DNA of 64,000 nucleotides, taken from Flagellimonas hadalis. Its GTDB lineage: Bacteria > Bacteroidota > Bacteroidia > Flavobacteriales > Flavobacteriaceae. Shown one piece after another: positions 51,552 to 60,620 of the stretch. The notes under the pieces are model-generated. The model saw nothing but the letters and a program-made list of their open reading frames with translations, did not search any database and was not told the origin of the DNA. The position numbers were made by a program, and so were the translations under genes. The stretch is from contig NZ_VNIK02000008.1 of the NCBI RefSeq assembly GCF_007785775.2, positions 62,001-126,000 of the forward strand, written 5' to 3'. The first letter of the stretch is position 1, and each line of letters opens with the position of its first letter.

Positions 51552-51801
51552 TGATCATGGAGATGATCTTGGTCTTGCCCAAACTGAGTTCTTCCCTGAG
51601 CACGGAGGAGGAAAGCGACACGTAGAGCGTCTCGTTCTTGAGTTCCACGGCCGTGGTGTAGTTGTTCACCCCATTGCCCATCAGGTTGACCCATGCCTCG
51701 CGGGCATCCACTTTGTCCATGCCTTTTTGGAGCTTGTTTTCCTTGATGAACTCGTTCAAGGCTTCGCTTAGCGGCAGATGGGAATTGTTCCTTTTGGCCA
51801 T
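51505..51801 (-). CDS. DUF721 (DciA-like) domain protein
   Basis: A 98-residue protein (MAKRNNSHLPLSEALNEFIKENKLQKG) with the DUF721 pattern, AREAWVNLMGNGVNNYTTAVELKNETLYVSL, SSVLREELSLGKTKIISMINEELGRELVKKL. DUF721 includes DciA, a loader for the replicative helicase; the short length and place beside recF fit a replication or repair role, but the assignment to DciA itself is inference. Its ATG shares a base with the stop of the lipoprotein gene before it (TAATG). Confidence 0.85.
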   Translation of the reverse strand: MAKRNNSHLPLSEALNEFIKENKLQKGMDKVDAREAWVNLMGNGVNNYTTAVELKNETLYVSLSSSVLREELSLGKTKIISMINEELGRELVKKLVLR

Positions 51802-52223
51802 TATTTCGGGATTTTGATGGGTTGGAACCGCCTGTAGGAATAAGTGACCCCTTCTTCGTTGGTCACCGAAAATGAAAGGGAATCCACGGATACCAATTTT
51901 TCCTCCCATTCGCTGAACTCATTTTTGTAGCGGAGCGTATAGGTCTCTTGGTTTTCCGATACGGTGAAGAACTCCGTATCGTTCGAGGTGTCGTAGGAGC
52001 CATCAAACCGGGGCTGCATCTTCTTGCGGAACCCTTCGCCATCCTTCAATTTGATAAAATCAATACTGGGGTTGACCGAGTACTGCTTTTTGGAACCATC
52101 CGGAAATTCCACTTCGGCAATCTCCCAATAGCCGTTCAGATACTGTAGGTCCGCTTCGGCCACAGCGGTTTTTTTGCAGCCCAAGAGCATCAATAGCAAT
52201 ATAAAAGGAAGAATCCGTCGCAT
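51801..52223 (-). CDS. Lipocalin-like lipoprotein
   Basis: A 140-residue lipoprotein (signal MRRILPFILLLMLLGC, lipobox LLLGC). The mature part (YLNGYWEIAEVEFPDGSKKQYS, FDGSYDTSNDTEFFTVSENQETYTLRYK) has the alternating strand pattern of a small lipocalin-like barrel with a conserved YWEI motif. Function unknown. It starts one base after the recF stop; the recF, lipoprotein, DUF721 and GNAT genes probably form one transcript. Confidence 0.78.
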   Translation of the reverse strand: MRRILPFILLLMLLGCKKTAVAEADLQYLNGYWEIAEVEFPDGSKKQYSVNPSIDFIKLKDGEGFRKKMQPRFDGSYDTSNDTEFFTVSENQETYTLRYKNEFSEWEEKLVSVDSLSFSVTNEEGVTYSYRRFQPIKIPK

Positions 52224-52224
52224 G

Positions 52225-53304
52225 TTACAAGGTAAAGATTTTATAGCTCTGATGGATGGTTTTCACCACATTTTCCGTGCGTTCTGCATGCGTGTCACTG
52301 ATAAAGATCTGACCAAAATTATCGTTCTTCACCAAGCCCACAATATGGGAGACCCGGTTCTCGTCCAGTTTGTCAAAAATATCATCCAGCAATAGGATGG
52401 GCGTGGTGTTGGCCTGTTCCTTGATGAAATGGAACTGGGCCAGTTTCAGGGCAATCAAAAAGGATTTCTGCTGGCCTTGGCTCCCGAATTTTTTGATGGG
52501 ATGTCCCGCAATGGTGAACTCCAGGTCGTCCTTGTGCACTCCCACCGAAGTGTATTGCAGGGCACGGTCTTTCTCTACGTTGGACTCCAAAAGTTTTAGG
52601 AGTGGACCTTCGGAGAGTGGGCTTTCGTAGGAGAGCATGATCTGTTCTTCCTTTTCCGAGATATGACTGTACTGCTCCTTGAAAATGGGCACAAAAGCAG
52701 CCATGAATTCCTTGCGCTTTTTATGGATCTCCGTCCCCAGTCCATGCAATTGTTCGTTGTAAATGGATAAGGTGTTCGGGTCAAAGGTGCGGTTGGCCAC
52801 AAAGTATTTCAGCAGTGAATTCCGTTGTACCAAGACCTTGTTGTACTTGATGAGGTTCTGGAGGTAGCCCTTGTCCGACTGTGAAATAACGCCGTCCATA
52901 AACTTCCTGCGGGTTTCGCTGCCCTCAAGGATAAGGTCACGGTCCGAAGGGGAAATGATCACCAAGGGCAAAAAGCCAATATGCTCGGAGAACTTCTCAT
53001 ATGGTTTTCCATTGCGTTTGATGACCTTTTTGGTCCCTTTTTTGAAACTACAGATGATTTTTTCGGTTTTTCCCTCCTTTTCAAACTCGCCTTCCACCAC
53101 AAAAAATTCGGTGTCGTGTTTGATGTTCTGCGTGGCCACCGGATTAAAGTAGCTCTTACCGAAACAGAGGTGGTAAATGGCATCCAGAATATTCGTTTTT
53201 CCCACGCCGTTATTGCCCACCAAGCAGTTGATGACGGGGTCGAACTCCAAGGTCTTGGAGTCGAAGTTTTTGTAATTGACTAAAGATAAATGTCTTAAAA
53301 ACAT
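52225..53304 (-). CDS. recF: DNA replication/repair protein RecF
   Basis: A SMC-like ATPase that helps load RecA at gapped DNA. The 359 residues show Walker [10 protein letters not shown] (30-38), the arm FGKSYF, the signature [19 protein letters not shown] and Walker [16 protein letters not shown]. Length is normal. No dnaN or gyrB neighbours, unlike the oriC arrangement of many bacteria. Divergent from the TPR-ribH operon over a 126-base gap. Confidence 0.95.
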   Translation of the reverse strand: MFLRHLSLVNYKNFDSKTLEFDPVINCLVGNNGVGKTNILDAIYHLCFGKSYFNPVATQNIKHDTEFFVVEGEFEKEGKTEKIICSFKKGTKKVIKRNGKPYEKFSEHIGFLPLVIISPSDRDLILEGSETRRKFMDGVISQSDKGYLQNLIKYNKVLVQRNSLLKYFVANRTFDPNTLSIYNEQLHGLGTEIHKKRKEFMAAFVPIFKEQYSHISEKEEQIMLSYESPLSEGPLLKLLESNVEKDRALQYTSVGVHKDDLEFTIAGHPIKKFGSQGQQKSFLIALKLAQFHFIKEQANTTPILLLDDIFDKLDENRVSHIVGLVKNDNFGQIFISDTHAERTENVVKTIHQSYKIFTL

Positions 53305-53382
53305 AAAAATCTAAAGGGACAAAGTGGGTTTTTCCGATCGGTGTTCCGTTAGGGGTTCCAAAAATAACGAATAAATTACCTT

Positions 53383-53410
53383 TTGGTTTTGGATAAAAAC
53401 TTTATTTTTG
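53383..53410 (+). promoter_or_regulatory. Promoter of the TPR-ribH operon
   Basis: TTG (53383-53385), 17 bases, TATTTTTG (53403-53410), with the ATG at 53431. Both elements match. Confidence 0.65.
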
Positions 53411-53430
53411 CGCGACCAATTAAATGACGG

Positions 53431-54192
53431 ATGGCAACATACAAGAAGAGAGGCTTTAAGCCAAAAAATAAGGCGGAAGAAGCCCAAGTGGAAGAACACG
53501 ACAGCACAACGGCGGAAGTGTTCAACACGCTGGACAAAGGTGCATCACGCACCGAGGCATGGGTACAAAAGAACCAAAACTATATTTTGGGGGTCATTGG
53601 AGCCGTTGCCATCGGGGTGCTTGCCTATTTGGGTTACCACCAGTTCATCCAAAAGCCGAAAGAGGCCTCTGCGGCCAATGAGCTATTCTATCCACAACAA
53701 TATTTTGATCAGGCATTGGCCAGTGAGACCGAAAAGGATTCCCTGTTTACGTTGGCCCTTAACGGTGCCGAGGGTAAATACGGTTTCTTGGATATCATTG
53801 AGGAATACAGCGGAACCAAAGCGGCCAACTTGGCCAAATATTCTGCTGGAATGACCTATTTGAACCTTCAGCAATATGATGAGGCAATTTCCCATTTGGA
53901 AAGCTTTTCATCGGATGACGATATCATGGGTGCCATGGCCAAAGGCGGAATTGGAGATGCTTTTTCACAGTTGAACCAACCCGGAGATGCCTTGGATTAT
54001 TACGAAAAGGCCATTGCCCATAGTGAAAATGAGTTCACCACGCCAAGATTTCTGTACAAGGCAGGAGTGGTTGCCATGGAATTGGGGGAAAAAGACAAGG
54101 CATTGGGGTATTTTGAGCGCATTAAGGAAGACTATCCGAACGCCCAGGAAGCCAATGGGGTCGAAGCCCTGATCGGAATGGCCCAAAATTAG
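53431..54192 (+). CDS. Membrane-anchored TPR protein (YfgM-like)
   Basis: A 253-residue protein with a basic N-terminal region, one membrane span at about residues 51-70 (YILGVIGAVAIGVLAYLGYH) and TPR repeats behind it (about 110-250: ANLAKYSAGMTYLNLQQYDEAI, AKGGIGDAFSQLNQPGDALDYY, ALGYFERIKEDYPNAQEA). Topology and size resemble YfgM/tetratricopeptide anchors of the Sec apparatus, but the gene is placed before ribH. It is co-transcribed with ribH, three bases downstream. Confidence 0.85.
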   Translation: MATYKKRGFKPKNKAEEAQVEEHDSTTAEVFNTLDKGASRTEAWVQKNQNYILGVIGAVAIGVLAYLGYHQFIQKPKEASAANELFYPQQYFDQALASETEKDSLFTLALNGAEGKYGFLDIIEEYSGTKAANLAKYSAGMTYLNLQQYDEAISHLESFSSDDDIMGAMAKGGIGDAFSQLNQPGDALDYYEKAIAHSENEFTTPRFLYKAGVVAMELGEKDKALGYFERIKEDYPNAQEANGVEALIGMAQN

Positions 54193-54195
54193 ACT

Positions 54196-54678
54196 ATGGC
54201 CACAGCGAACAAAAATTTATCCACTTACGATAAAAACAAAATCCCAAATGCGAAGGACCTTCGGTTTGGGATTGTTGTTTCGGAATGGAACGGAGAGATC
54301 ACCGGAGCCCTTTGTTCTGGGGCGAAAGAAACTCTTTTGGACTGTGGCGCACTTCCCGAAAACATATTGGTGTGGGATGTTCCCGGTAGTTTTGAGCTCA
54401 CTTTTGGCTGCAAAAAGATGATGGATACCCAAAAAGTGGATGCCGTCATCGCCATAGGTAGTGTCATCAGAGGGGAGACCAGTCATTTTGATTTTGTGTG
54501 CAGTGCCACGGCACAAGGCATCAAAGACCTGAACGTGGCCTACGATATTCCTGTCATTTTCTGCGTCCTGACCGATGACAATCTTCAGCAGGCCAAGGAT
54601 AGGAGCGGGGGCAAACATGGCAACAAAGGTACGGAAGCGGCCATAGCGGCCATCCAAATGGCTGTGTTGGGGAGATAA
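54196..54678 (+). CDS. ribH: 6,7-dimethyl-8-ribityllumazine synthase
   Basis: Condenses 5-amino-6-ribitylaminouracil with 3,4-dihydroxybutanone phosphate in riboflavin synthesis, often as a 60-subunit shell. The 160 residues show FGIVVSEWNGEITGALCSGA, VPGSFEL, GSVIRGETSHFDFVCSATAQGI with catalytic His, and the GGKHGNKGTEAA end. An N-terminal extension of about 25 residues is normal in the group. No other riboflavin gene is in the window. Confidence 0.96.
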   Translation: MATANKNLSTYDKNKIPNAKDLRFGIVVSEWNGEITGALCSGAKETLLDCGALPENILVWDVPGSFELTFGCKKMMDTQKVDAVIAIGSVIRGETSHFDFVCSATAQGIKDLNVAYDIPVIFCVLTDDNLQQAKDRSGGKHGNKGTEAAIAAIQMAVLGR

Positions 54679-54890
54679 GTTCAAGCACAAATATCAAGTA
54701 CAAGTATCAAGTTCAATAACATAGATGGGCCGTCTTTTATCAAGTTGAACTTTTGGATGGTTGGGTTTTTTGAGTTTGAACTTTTCCCTTTAACTTGAAC
54801 CTTCCTCCTCCTGTTAACATTTTTTGGGAACAGTGTCCAATCCCTTTTTTCTATTTTGAGTACCTTTGAGGTGATACGGAGAAGGATGTT
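54679..54890. repeat. Low-complexity spacer with imperfect CAAGT/TTGAACTT repeats
   Basis: The 212-base gap holds many imperfect copies of ATCAAGT, GTTCAA and TTGAACTT in both orientations, a spacer type frequent in flavobacteria. No gene is visible. Near its end is the 94-residue gene's promoter. Confidence 0.55.
54861..54868 (+). promoter_or_regulatory. Probable promoter of the mutL operon, -7 element
   Basis: TACCTTTG matches TAnnTTTG, 22 bases before the ATG at 54891. A purine-rich GGAGAAGG lies between, an unusually good ribosome-binding site for this phylum. Confidence 0.5.
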
Positions 54891-55175
54891 ATGCGAAACC
54901 CCTTAAAACTTAGGAAAAATAAATCGTTCGATTATTCCCCACGCTACTACAAGGGGGAGGGCAATCCGTATAAAATAGAACACAAACTGGATAAGTTTCG
55001 AAGCACGGCACATACCAATAGAGGACTCAAGAACAAGTTTTCATCGGCAATGGATGACTTGAAAACGGAAGGGGACAAAAACCTGAAGCTGCGTCTTCTG
55101 GTCATCGTGGGCATATTGGTGTTGCTGTTCCTTTTTATCATCGACTTCGACCTATCGATATTCCTGAATCCCTAA
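54891..55175 (+). CDS. Small single-pass membrane protein upstream of mutL
   Basis: A 94-residue protein with a basic N-terminus (MRNPLKLRKNKSFDYSPRYYKG), a charged middle and a C-terminal membrane span (about 74-90, LLVIVGILVLLFLFIID). It is a tail-anchored type, cytoplasmic side first. It sits in this place in many flavobacteria, where it is sometimes misnamed riboflavin synthase subunit beta; nothing in the sequence supports that name. Its stop shares a base with the mutL start (TAATG), so mutL translation is likely coupled. Confidence 0.8.
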   Translation: MRNPLKLRKNKSFDYSPRYYKGEGNPYKIEHKLDKFRSTAHTNRGLKNKFSSAMDDLKTEGDKNLKLRLLVIVGILVLLFLFIIDFDLSIFLNP

Positions 55176-57019
55176 TGGCTGACATCATCAAACTTTTGCC
55201 AGACCATGTTGCCAACCAGATTGCGGCAGGGGAAGTGGTCCAACGGCCTGCTTCCGTGGTCAAGGAACTCTTGGAAAATGCCATCGATGCCGGTGCCAAG
55301 GTCATCAAATTGATCATAAAAGATGGCGGAAAGACCCTCGTCCAAGTGGTGGATGACGGGGTTGGGATGAGTGAGACCGATGCCCGATTGTCGTTTGAGC
55401 GCCACGCTACTTCCAAAATATCATCAGCGCAGGACCTGTTCAACTTACAGACCAAGGGTTTCCGTGGAGAGGCTTTGGCTTCCATTGCGGCCATTGCCCA
55501 TGTGGATATGCAGACCCGAACGCCTTCGAATGAGGTGGGAACCCATATCAAGATCGAAGGGAGCAAAATTGTTTCCCAAGAGGTCGTCGCGAGTCCGAAG
55601 GGTACTTCCATTTCAGTGAAAAACCTCTTCTTCAATATACCAGCCAGACGAAATTTTTTGAAATCCGACCAAGTGGAGCTCCGTCACATCACCGATGAGT
55701 TCCATAGGGTGGCCTTGGTGCACCCAGATATCGAGTTTCATTTCTACAATAATGGTTCTGACATCTTCAACCTGCCATCATCAAAACACCGTCAGCGCAT
55801 TGCCCATATTTTTGGCAGTAAGATGGATGGTCGATTGGTGCCCGTGCAGGAGGAAACGGAGGTGGTGAAGATCTCCGGATTTGTCTGCAAGCCCGAATTT
55901 GCCAAGAAGAGCAGGGGGGAGCAGTTCTTTTTTGCCAATGGTAGATTCATCAAAAGTCCATATTTGCACCATGCCGTGGTCGCCGCATTTGAGGGTTTGA
56001 TCAAATCGGACATGTACCCAGGCTATTTTCTGTACCTGCAAGTGGACCCGTCTTCCATCGACATCAACATCCATCCTACGAAGACAGAAGTGAAATTTGA
56101 TGATGAGAACACGCTCTACGCTATTCTCCGATCGACCATAAAGCATAGCTTGGGGCAGTTCAATGTGGCCCCGGTACTTGATTTTGAGCATGACCCGAAC
56201 CTGGATACGCCTTATTCGTACAAAGAAAAGGGGGCAACCTTGCCCAAGATTACCGTGGATGCCAGTTTCAACCCCTTTCAGGAAACTTCTGAAAGGAAAA
56301 GTGCAGGGAGGTCCTATCAAAAAGCCAGTGCCAAAGGTTGGGAGGGACTGTACGAAGGACTGGAAAAAGGCTCCGATATTGAAGGTTTCAGCAGTGTGGT
56401 CATCGAGTCGGAAAGCGAAGAACAGGGCACTTTGTATTCGGAAGATGGGACAGGGCATTTGGCCTCCACCTTTCAGCTCCGAAGAAAGTATGTGGTGAGC
56501 ACGGTCAAGTCCGGAATGCTCGTCATCCACCAGAGCAGGGCACATGAACGTATCCTTTTTGAAAAGTTTTTAGGGGAGATCACGGTGAAGGAAGGCCTGA
56601 GCCAACAACTGTTGTTTCCCATGGAGCTGACCTTCAACAAGCAGGAACTGGCCGTTCTGAACGAGATCAAGGAAAGCCTGACAAACATCGGTTTTGCCTT
56701 TGAAAACCTGGAACAGGAAACTGTAAAAGTGACAGGCGTTCCGTTGGTGGTCCCCGAAAGTGGGATTGGCACGGTATTGGATCGCCTCATCGCAGATTAT
56801 ACGGAAGGGTTCAGCGATGGTTCCGTTTCACAAGCAGAGGTCCTGGCCAAAGTGCTTTCCAAGAACTTGGCGGTACGGACCGGCGAGGTGTTGGACCAAG
56901 AATCGCAGTTGGCCCTTTTGGACAACTTATTTGCATGCAAGGAACCTTCATTGAGTCCGTTCCAGAAATTAACGTACACCATTATCTCCGAAGGGGATAT
57001 CGATAAAAAATTCAGTTAG
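55175..57019 (+). CDS. mutL: DNA mismatch repair protein MutL with altered endonuclease motifs
   Basis: Couples mismatch recognition by MutS to strand incision. The 614 residues have a complete GHKL ATPase: IAAGEVVQRPASVVKELLENAIDAG, VVDDGVGM, HATSKI, TKGFRGEALASI. The C-terminal domain deviates: the DQHA(x)2E(x)4E region reads HQSRAHERILFE (452-463), with the Asp and first His changed, and no ACHSA or CPHGRP motifs are seen (near the end it reads ACKEPSLSPFQK). The zinc/metal site for nicking therefore looks lost, though relatives may share this. Followed directly by two rhomboid genes. Confidence 0.95.
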   Translation: MADIIKLLPDHVANQIAAGEVVQRPASVVKELLENAIDAGAKVIKLIIKDGGKTLVQVVDDGVGMSETDARLSFERHATSKISSAQDLFNLQTKGFRGEALASIAAIAHVDMQTRTPSNEVGTHIKIEGSKIVSQEVVASPKGTSISVKNLFFNIPARRNFLKSDQVELRHITDEFHRVALVHPDIEFHFYNNGSDIFNLPSSKHRQRIAHIFGSKMDGRLVPVQEETEVVKISGFVCKPEFAKKSRGEQFFFANGRFIKSPYLHHAVVAAFEGLIKSDMYPGYFLYLQVDPSSIDINIHPTKTEVKFDDENTLYAILRSTIKHSLGQFNVAPVLDFEHDPNLDTPYSYKEKGATLPKITVDASFNPFQETSERKSAGRSYQKASAKGWEGLYEGLEKGSDIEGFSSVVIESESEEQGTLYSEDGTGHLASTFQLRRKYVVSTVKSGMLVIHQSRAHERILFEKFLGEITVKEGLSQQLLFPMELTFNKQELAVLNEIKESLTNIGFAFENLEQETVKVTGVPLVVPESGIGTVLDRLIADYTEGFSDGSVSQAEVLAKVLSKNLAVRTGEVLDQESQLALLDNLFACKEPSLSPFQKLTYTIISEGDIDKKFS

Positions 57020-57775
57020 ATGGGTAGAATGACCGAGGCAGTAAAGCATTTGTTGATCATCAATGTGATCTTGTTTTTTGCCACACAACTATATGGGGAA
57101 CAAATGTACCAATGGCTGGCACTATGGTTTCCAAAAAATGAAAATTTCCATATTTGGCAAATAGTTACCCACATGTTCATGCATGGGGGTGTTATGCACA
57201 TAGCATTCAATATGTTGGCTCTTTGGATGTTTGGGACCCCTGTTGAAAGGGTCTTGGGGAAGAACCGATTTTTATTTGTCTACTTTTCAGCGGGATTGGG
57301 AGCGGTATTGTTTCAGTTGGGGTTCTATTACTTTAATTTTTTGCCAATTCAATCGGAATTGTTGAGTACAGGACTTTCAAATCAGCAAATATTGGATATG
57401 ATGGCTTCGAACCGACTTCAAGAAGGTTTGACCGAGATCCAGATTTCCACCTTGCGATCGGTAATGCCCGAGTATGCTCAAATTTATCATGCAAGTATGG
57501 TGGGTGCCTCTGGTTGTATCATGGGGGTACTGGCTGCTTTTGGGATGATGAACCCAGAGGCAAGACTTATGTTGATTTTCTTGCCAATTCCCATTAAAGC
57601 CAAGTATTTTATTCCTGGAATCATTCTGTTGGATATTATTTCGGCGCTTACAGGGCAATCCTTTTTCAGTCCTAGCAATACGGCGTATATGGCCCACGTT
57701 GGTGGTGCCATTATCGGTTTCCTGATCATGTGGTATTGGAAAAAGAACCAGTTCAACAATAGAAGATGGGATTGA
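57020..57775 (+). CDS. Rhomboid intramembrane serine protease, copy 1
   Basis: A 251-residue membrane protease with six spans. Catalytic residues are S164 in VGASGCIMG (GxSG) and H226 in YMAHVGGAIIG. The HMFMHGGVMHIAFNMLALW loop, with two further His, is typical. Between spans 2 and 3 there is a roughly 50-residue insert (about 105-155, NFLPIQSELL to YAQIYH). It starts at the base after the mutL stop and is followed by copy 2 at three bases. Confidence 0.93.
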   Translation: MGRMTEAVKHLLIINVILFFATQLYGEQMYQWLALWFPKNENFHIWQIVTHMFMHGGVMHIAFNMLALWMFGTPVERVLGKNRFLFVYFSAGLGAVLFQLGFYYFNFLPIQSELLSTGLSNQQILDMMASNRLQEGLTEIQISTLRSVMPEYAQIYHASMVGASGCIMGVLAAFGMMNPEARLMLIFLPIPIKAKYFIPGIILLDIISALTGQSFFSPSNTAYMAHVGGAIIGFLIMWYWKKNQFNNRRWD

Positions 57776-57778
57776 TCT

Positions 57779-58642
57779 ATGACAAATGGCGGACTTCAAT
57801 ATCAATTTGCCCGACTCAGCATTGCTGAAAAACTTATCGTTGTCAATGTCCTGATCTTTATTCTGGATGGATTGTCAACAGCCTTGTTGGGCCATTCGGT
57901 GTCCCACTGGTTTCACTTGCCCAAGGATTTTTTGGAATTTGTGGGCCAACCGTGGTCTTTGATCACCTATTCCTTTTTTCATGCGGGATTGGGGCATATC
58001 TTTTGGAACATGCTCATGCTCTATTTCGCGAGTCGCATCTTCCTGAATCTTTTTGATGCCCAAAAGTTCATCAACGTGTATTTTTTGGGTGTCATCGTTG
58101 GTGGGTTGGTCTTTTTGCTCAGTTATAATGTCTTCCCGACCCTGTTGAACACCAACACAGCATTAATTGGGGCATCGGCAGGGGTGACGGCCGTACTGAT
58201 CTTTGTCTGTGCATACATCCCCAACCAGGAGGTCAGGGTAATTTTCTTCAACATCAAACTATGGTATGTGGGGGCGTTCTTCGTTTTGGTGGATCTGATA
58301 CAGATACCCTATGGCGCGAATATTGGAGGACGGTTGGCCCATTTGGGCGGTGCTTTTTTGGGCTATATGTATGCCCGGCAATTGCTCAATGGCAATGATA
58401 TTGGCGCTGGGTTCACCAAGTTGAGGAATTCCATCGGGCAACTGTTCAAACCAAAAGAAAAAAAGGCCTCGATGAAGACCGTATATAGAAAAAACACTGC
58501 CGCAGACAGTCAGGCTGACTATGACAGGCAGGCCAGACAGCGAAAGATTGATACTATTCTGGACAAGATCAGCAAGTCGGGATACGAGAGTCTGTCCAAA
58601 GAAGAAAAGGACTTTTTGTTTAAAGCAGGTAAGGAAGATTGA
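57779..58642 (+). CDS. Rhomboid family intramembrane serine protease, copy 2
   Basis: A 287-residue paralogue. The dyad is S133 in IGASAGVTAV and H188 in RLAHLGGAFLG, with HAGLGHIFWNMLMLYF. The motif is GASA in place of GASG. Residues about 205-287 form a soluble C-terminal tail that is basic then helical (KPKEKKASMKTVYRKN, DYDRQARQRKIDTILDKISKSGYESLSKEEKDFLFKAG), a pattern seen on many Bacteroidota rhomboids. The tandem pair with mutL is a recurring flavobacterial arrangement. Confidence 0.93.
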   Translation: MTNGGLQYQFARLSIAEKLIVVNVLIFILDGLSTALLGHSVSHWFHLPKDFLEFVGQPWSLITYSFFHAGLGHIFWNMLMLYFASRIFLNLFDAQKFINVYFLGVIVGGLVFLLSYNVFPTLLNTNTALIGASAGVTAVLIFVCAYIPNQEVRVIFFNIKLWYVGAFFVLVDLIQIPYGANIGGRLAHLGGAFLGYMYARQLLNGNDIGAGFTKLRNSIGQLFKPKEKKASMKTVYRKNTAADSQADYDRQARQRKIDTILDKISKSGYESLSKEEKDFLFKAGKED

Positions 58643-58661
58643 TACATAAAAATCAACGTCA

Positions 58662-59681
58662 ATGCTGGATAGGATAATTCTTGCCATCAATATTTTAGTT
58701 GCCCTTTTATTGGGCATCATATCCATTTTTTCTTTTTTACCGTTCCAGCCAATACCTGTCCTTTCGGTATTGAGCCTCTTCGTTCCTTTTCTTCTTATCC
58801 TGAATGCTTTATTTCTGCTGTATTGGTTGTTCAGAAAAAGAAAAAGAGCAATTTATTCCATATCGGCATTGCTCATAGGATATATCTCCTTTGGATTTTT
58901 CTATGGATTTGGAGACAAAGATCAGGTGGGGAAAAAGAACACTGATTTGAAGATATTGACCTACAATGTTTGGGGCTTCAATAAGAATGGATGGATCAAG
59001 GAACCCGGTATTGGTGATAGTATAATCAATTTTATAAAGGAAAAAGACCCGGACATCCTTTGCATCCAAGAACACAATAGGATTCGTCATCGCCAATTGC
59101 GCCAGTATCCTTACAGAAGTGAAACTCCCTACTCGACCGGACGGACCACACAAGCGATTTTCTCAAAATATCCCATAGTGGGAAATGGTTCGCTGGATTT
59201 GCCAGGAACGATCAATAATATTATTTATGCTGATATTGCCCATGGAAAAGACACCATACGGGTGTATAATATCCATTTGCAGTCATTCAGTATTGTGCCG
59301 AGTGCAGCTTCCTTTTCGGACGGGGACAAGTCTGAAAAAGCATACCGGCGTTTGGTAAACACCTTCACAAAGCAACTGGAGCAGGCAAAGATTTTTAGGA
59401 GCCATCTTCAGGACAGTCCTTTTACGAACATTGTCTGTGGGGATTTCAATAACACCCAATTTTCAAATATCTATAAAATAGTCAGAGGAAATCTGCGAGA
59501 TACCTTTTTGGAGAAAGGTGAGGGGTTTGGTCGAACTTATGACCTGTTCAAATTCCCGATCAGGATAGACTATATCCTGGCCGACCCGGATTTTGAAGTT
59601 CTGGACCATGAAAATTTCAACGAAAAACTGTCCGATCACTACCCTGTGATGGCCACCTTGCGCCTCAATTCACATCAATAG
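58662..59681 (+). CDS. Endonuclease/exonuclease/phosphatase family protein
   Basis: A 339-residue protein with an N-terminal part of two to three membrane spans (about 1-80) and a C-terminal EEP hydrolase domain: LKILTYNVWGFNK, PDILCIQEHNR, VYNIHLQS, IVCGDFNNTQFS, RIDYILADPDFE and LSDHYPVMATL. All metal and catalytic positions of the fold are visible. It may be a membrane-tethered nuclease or lipid/phosphodiesterase. It follows the rhomboid pair by 19 bases and overlaps the convergent DUF6122 stop by 12 bases. Confidence 0.9.
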   Translation: MLDRIILAINILVALLLGIISIFSFLPFQPIPVLSVLSLFVPFLLILNALFLLYWLFRKRKRAIYSISALLIGYISFGFFYGFGDKDQVGKKNTDLKILTYNVWGFNKNGWIKEPGIGDSIINFIKEKDPDILCIQEHNRIRHRQLRQYPYRSETPYSTGRTTQAIFSKYPIVGNGSLDLPGTINNIIYADIAHGKDTIRVYNIHLQSFSIVPSAASFSDGDKSEKAYRRLVNTFTKQLEQAKIFRSHLQDSPFTNIVCGDFNNTQFSNIYKIVRGNLRDTFLEKGEGFGRTYDLFKFPIRIDYILADPDFEVLDHENFNEKLSDHYPVMATLRLNSHQ

Positions 59682-59978
59682 ACAATCCATTATATCCGCT
59701 ATTATGTGGATGATCAGAGCCAACCCAATGATTCTTGTAGGCCTGAAAAAAGGGAGAATGCAATACACCAAAATGGCCCAATAGCTGTGCAAAGGATGAA
59801 AACCAATGCTGCAACGATTTGGGTCAAATAAGGGGTCTGCCAGCAGATGGTCCACATCGATGAGAATGCCTGCCAACAAAATCAGTGCGATTTGCAGTCG
59901 ATTGCCTTTGAAAAACCAGAAGGCAATAAGGATGGGCACCAAAAAATGGATACCATAATGGGCCATATGCCTAAGCAT
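59670..59978 (-). CDS. DUF6122 small membrane protein
   Basis: A 102-residue hydrophobic protein with about three to four spans; the conserved histidine/aspartate-bearing motifs are HYGIHFLVPILIAF, LIDVDHLLADPLFDPNRCSIGFHPLHSYWA and IIHIIADIMDC. It resembles the metal-dependent membrane hydrolase group, here DUF6122; activity unproven. Start either at 59978 or at MAHYGIHF (59966). It overlaps the WbqC gene by up to eight bases. Confidence 0.8.
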   Translation of the reverse strand: MLRHMAHYGIHFLVPILIAFWFFKGNRLQIALILLAGILIDVDHLLADPLFDPNRCSIGFHPLHSYWAILVYCILPFFRPTRIIGLALIIHIIADIMDCLLM

Positions 59979-60603
59979 GGGACAAATCCAAGGGTTGGTG
60001 CTTCAGGTAGGTAAGCGCATTGGTGCCCTCGTTGAACAACAGGTCCAATATGCTCAGGTCGGGAATGAAGCGGTGGCGATCATCGAACACTTGTGGGTAA
60101 GGTTCCAATTGTATAGTTCCTTTTCGTTTGGCCTCTGCCAAAAAGCGGGTGTCCAATAGTTCGGTCGGTTCCATTTGGAACTTCTCGGTCTGTGTCATTG
60201 GCAGTTCCACTCCCATACAGTTGCAGATTACCTCAATGGTCTTTAGGTTGAACTCATACAAAGAGACGTCATTTCCCTCATACAGCGGTCTTATCCCATC
60301 TTCATAGAATTCAAAGAATGGAGAGGTCCTGTAGGCCGTTTCCAAGGTCCGCCAATGTTGTTTTTTCCAAGGATAACTGTTGTCCATTTCCACATCGGCA
60401 TATTTTTGCCTGCCCTCATCGCCTCCTACGTGTTTGACGGGAATGTTGAGCATGTGCTTCCCTTTGTCCGTACAGATGTAACATCGGTTTCGGTAGGTCT
60501 GCTTCTGAAAATTGTCATTGGCCTCCCAGACCACATCATTTTGAACCATAGCGGCAAAAGAGGCCACATTGGGAAAATAGGTGGGGTGGAGCAATATTTT
60601 CAA
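59971..60603 (-). CDS. WbqC family protein
   Basis: A 210-residue cytoplasmic protein matching the WbqC family: LHPTYFPNVASFAAMVQNDVVWEAND at the N-terminus, KQTYRNRCYICTDKGKHMLNIPVKH, and WKKQHWRTLETAYRTSPFFEFYEDGI. WbqC-like proteins occur with O-antigen and cell-envelope sugar genes, but their reaction is not known. It lies 17 bases after lepB on the same strand. Confidence 0.88.
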   Translation of the reverse strand: MKILLHPTYFPNVASFAAMVQNDVVWEANDNFQKQTYRNRCYICTDKGKHMLNIPVKHVGGDEGRQKYADVEMDNSYPWKKQHWRTLETAYRTSPFFEFYEDGIRPLYEGNDVSLYEFNLKTIEVICNCMGVELPMTQTEKFQMEPTELLDTRFLAEAKRKGTIQLEPYPQVFDDRHRFIPDLSILDLLFNEGTNALTYLKHQPLDLSHA

Positions 60604-60620
60604 AACAGAAAAATTAGGGG

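Noticed and set aside
54679..54890. A riboswitch or second RNA near ribH
   Set aside because: The repeats are simple, the region lies downstream of ribH, and I see no FMN riboswitch core or stable stem.
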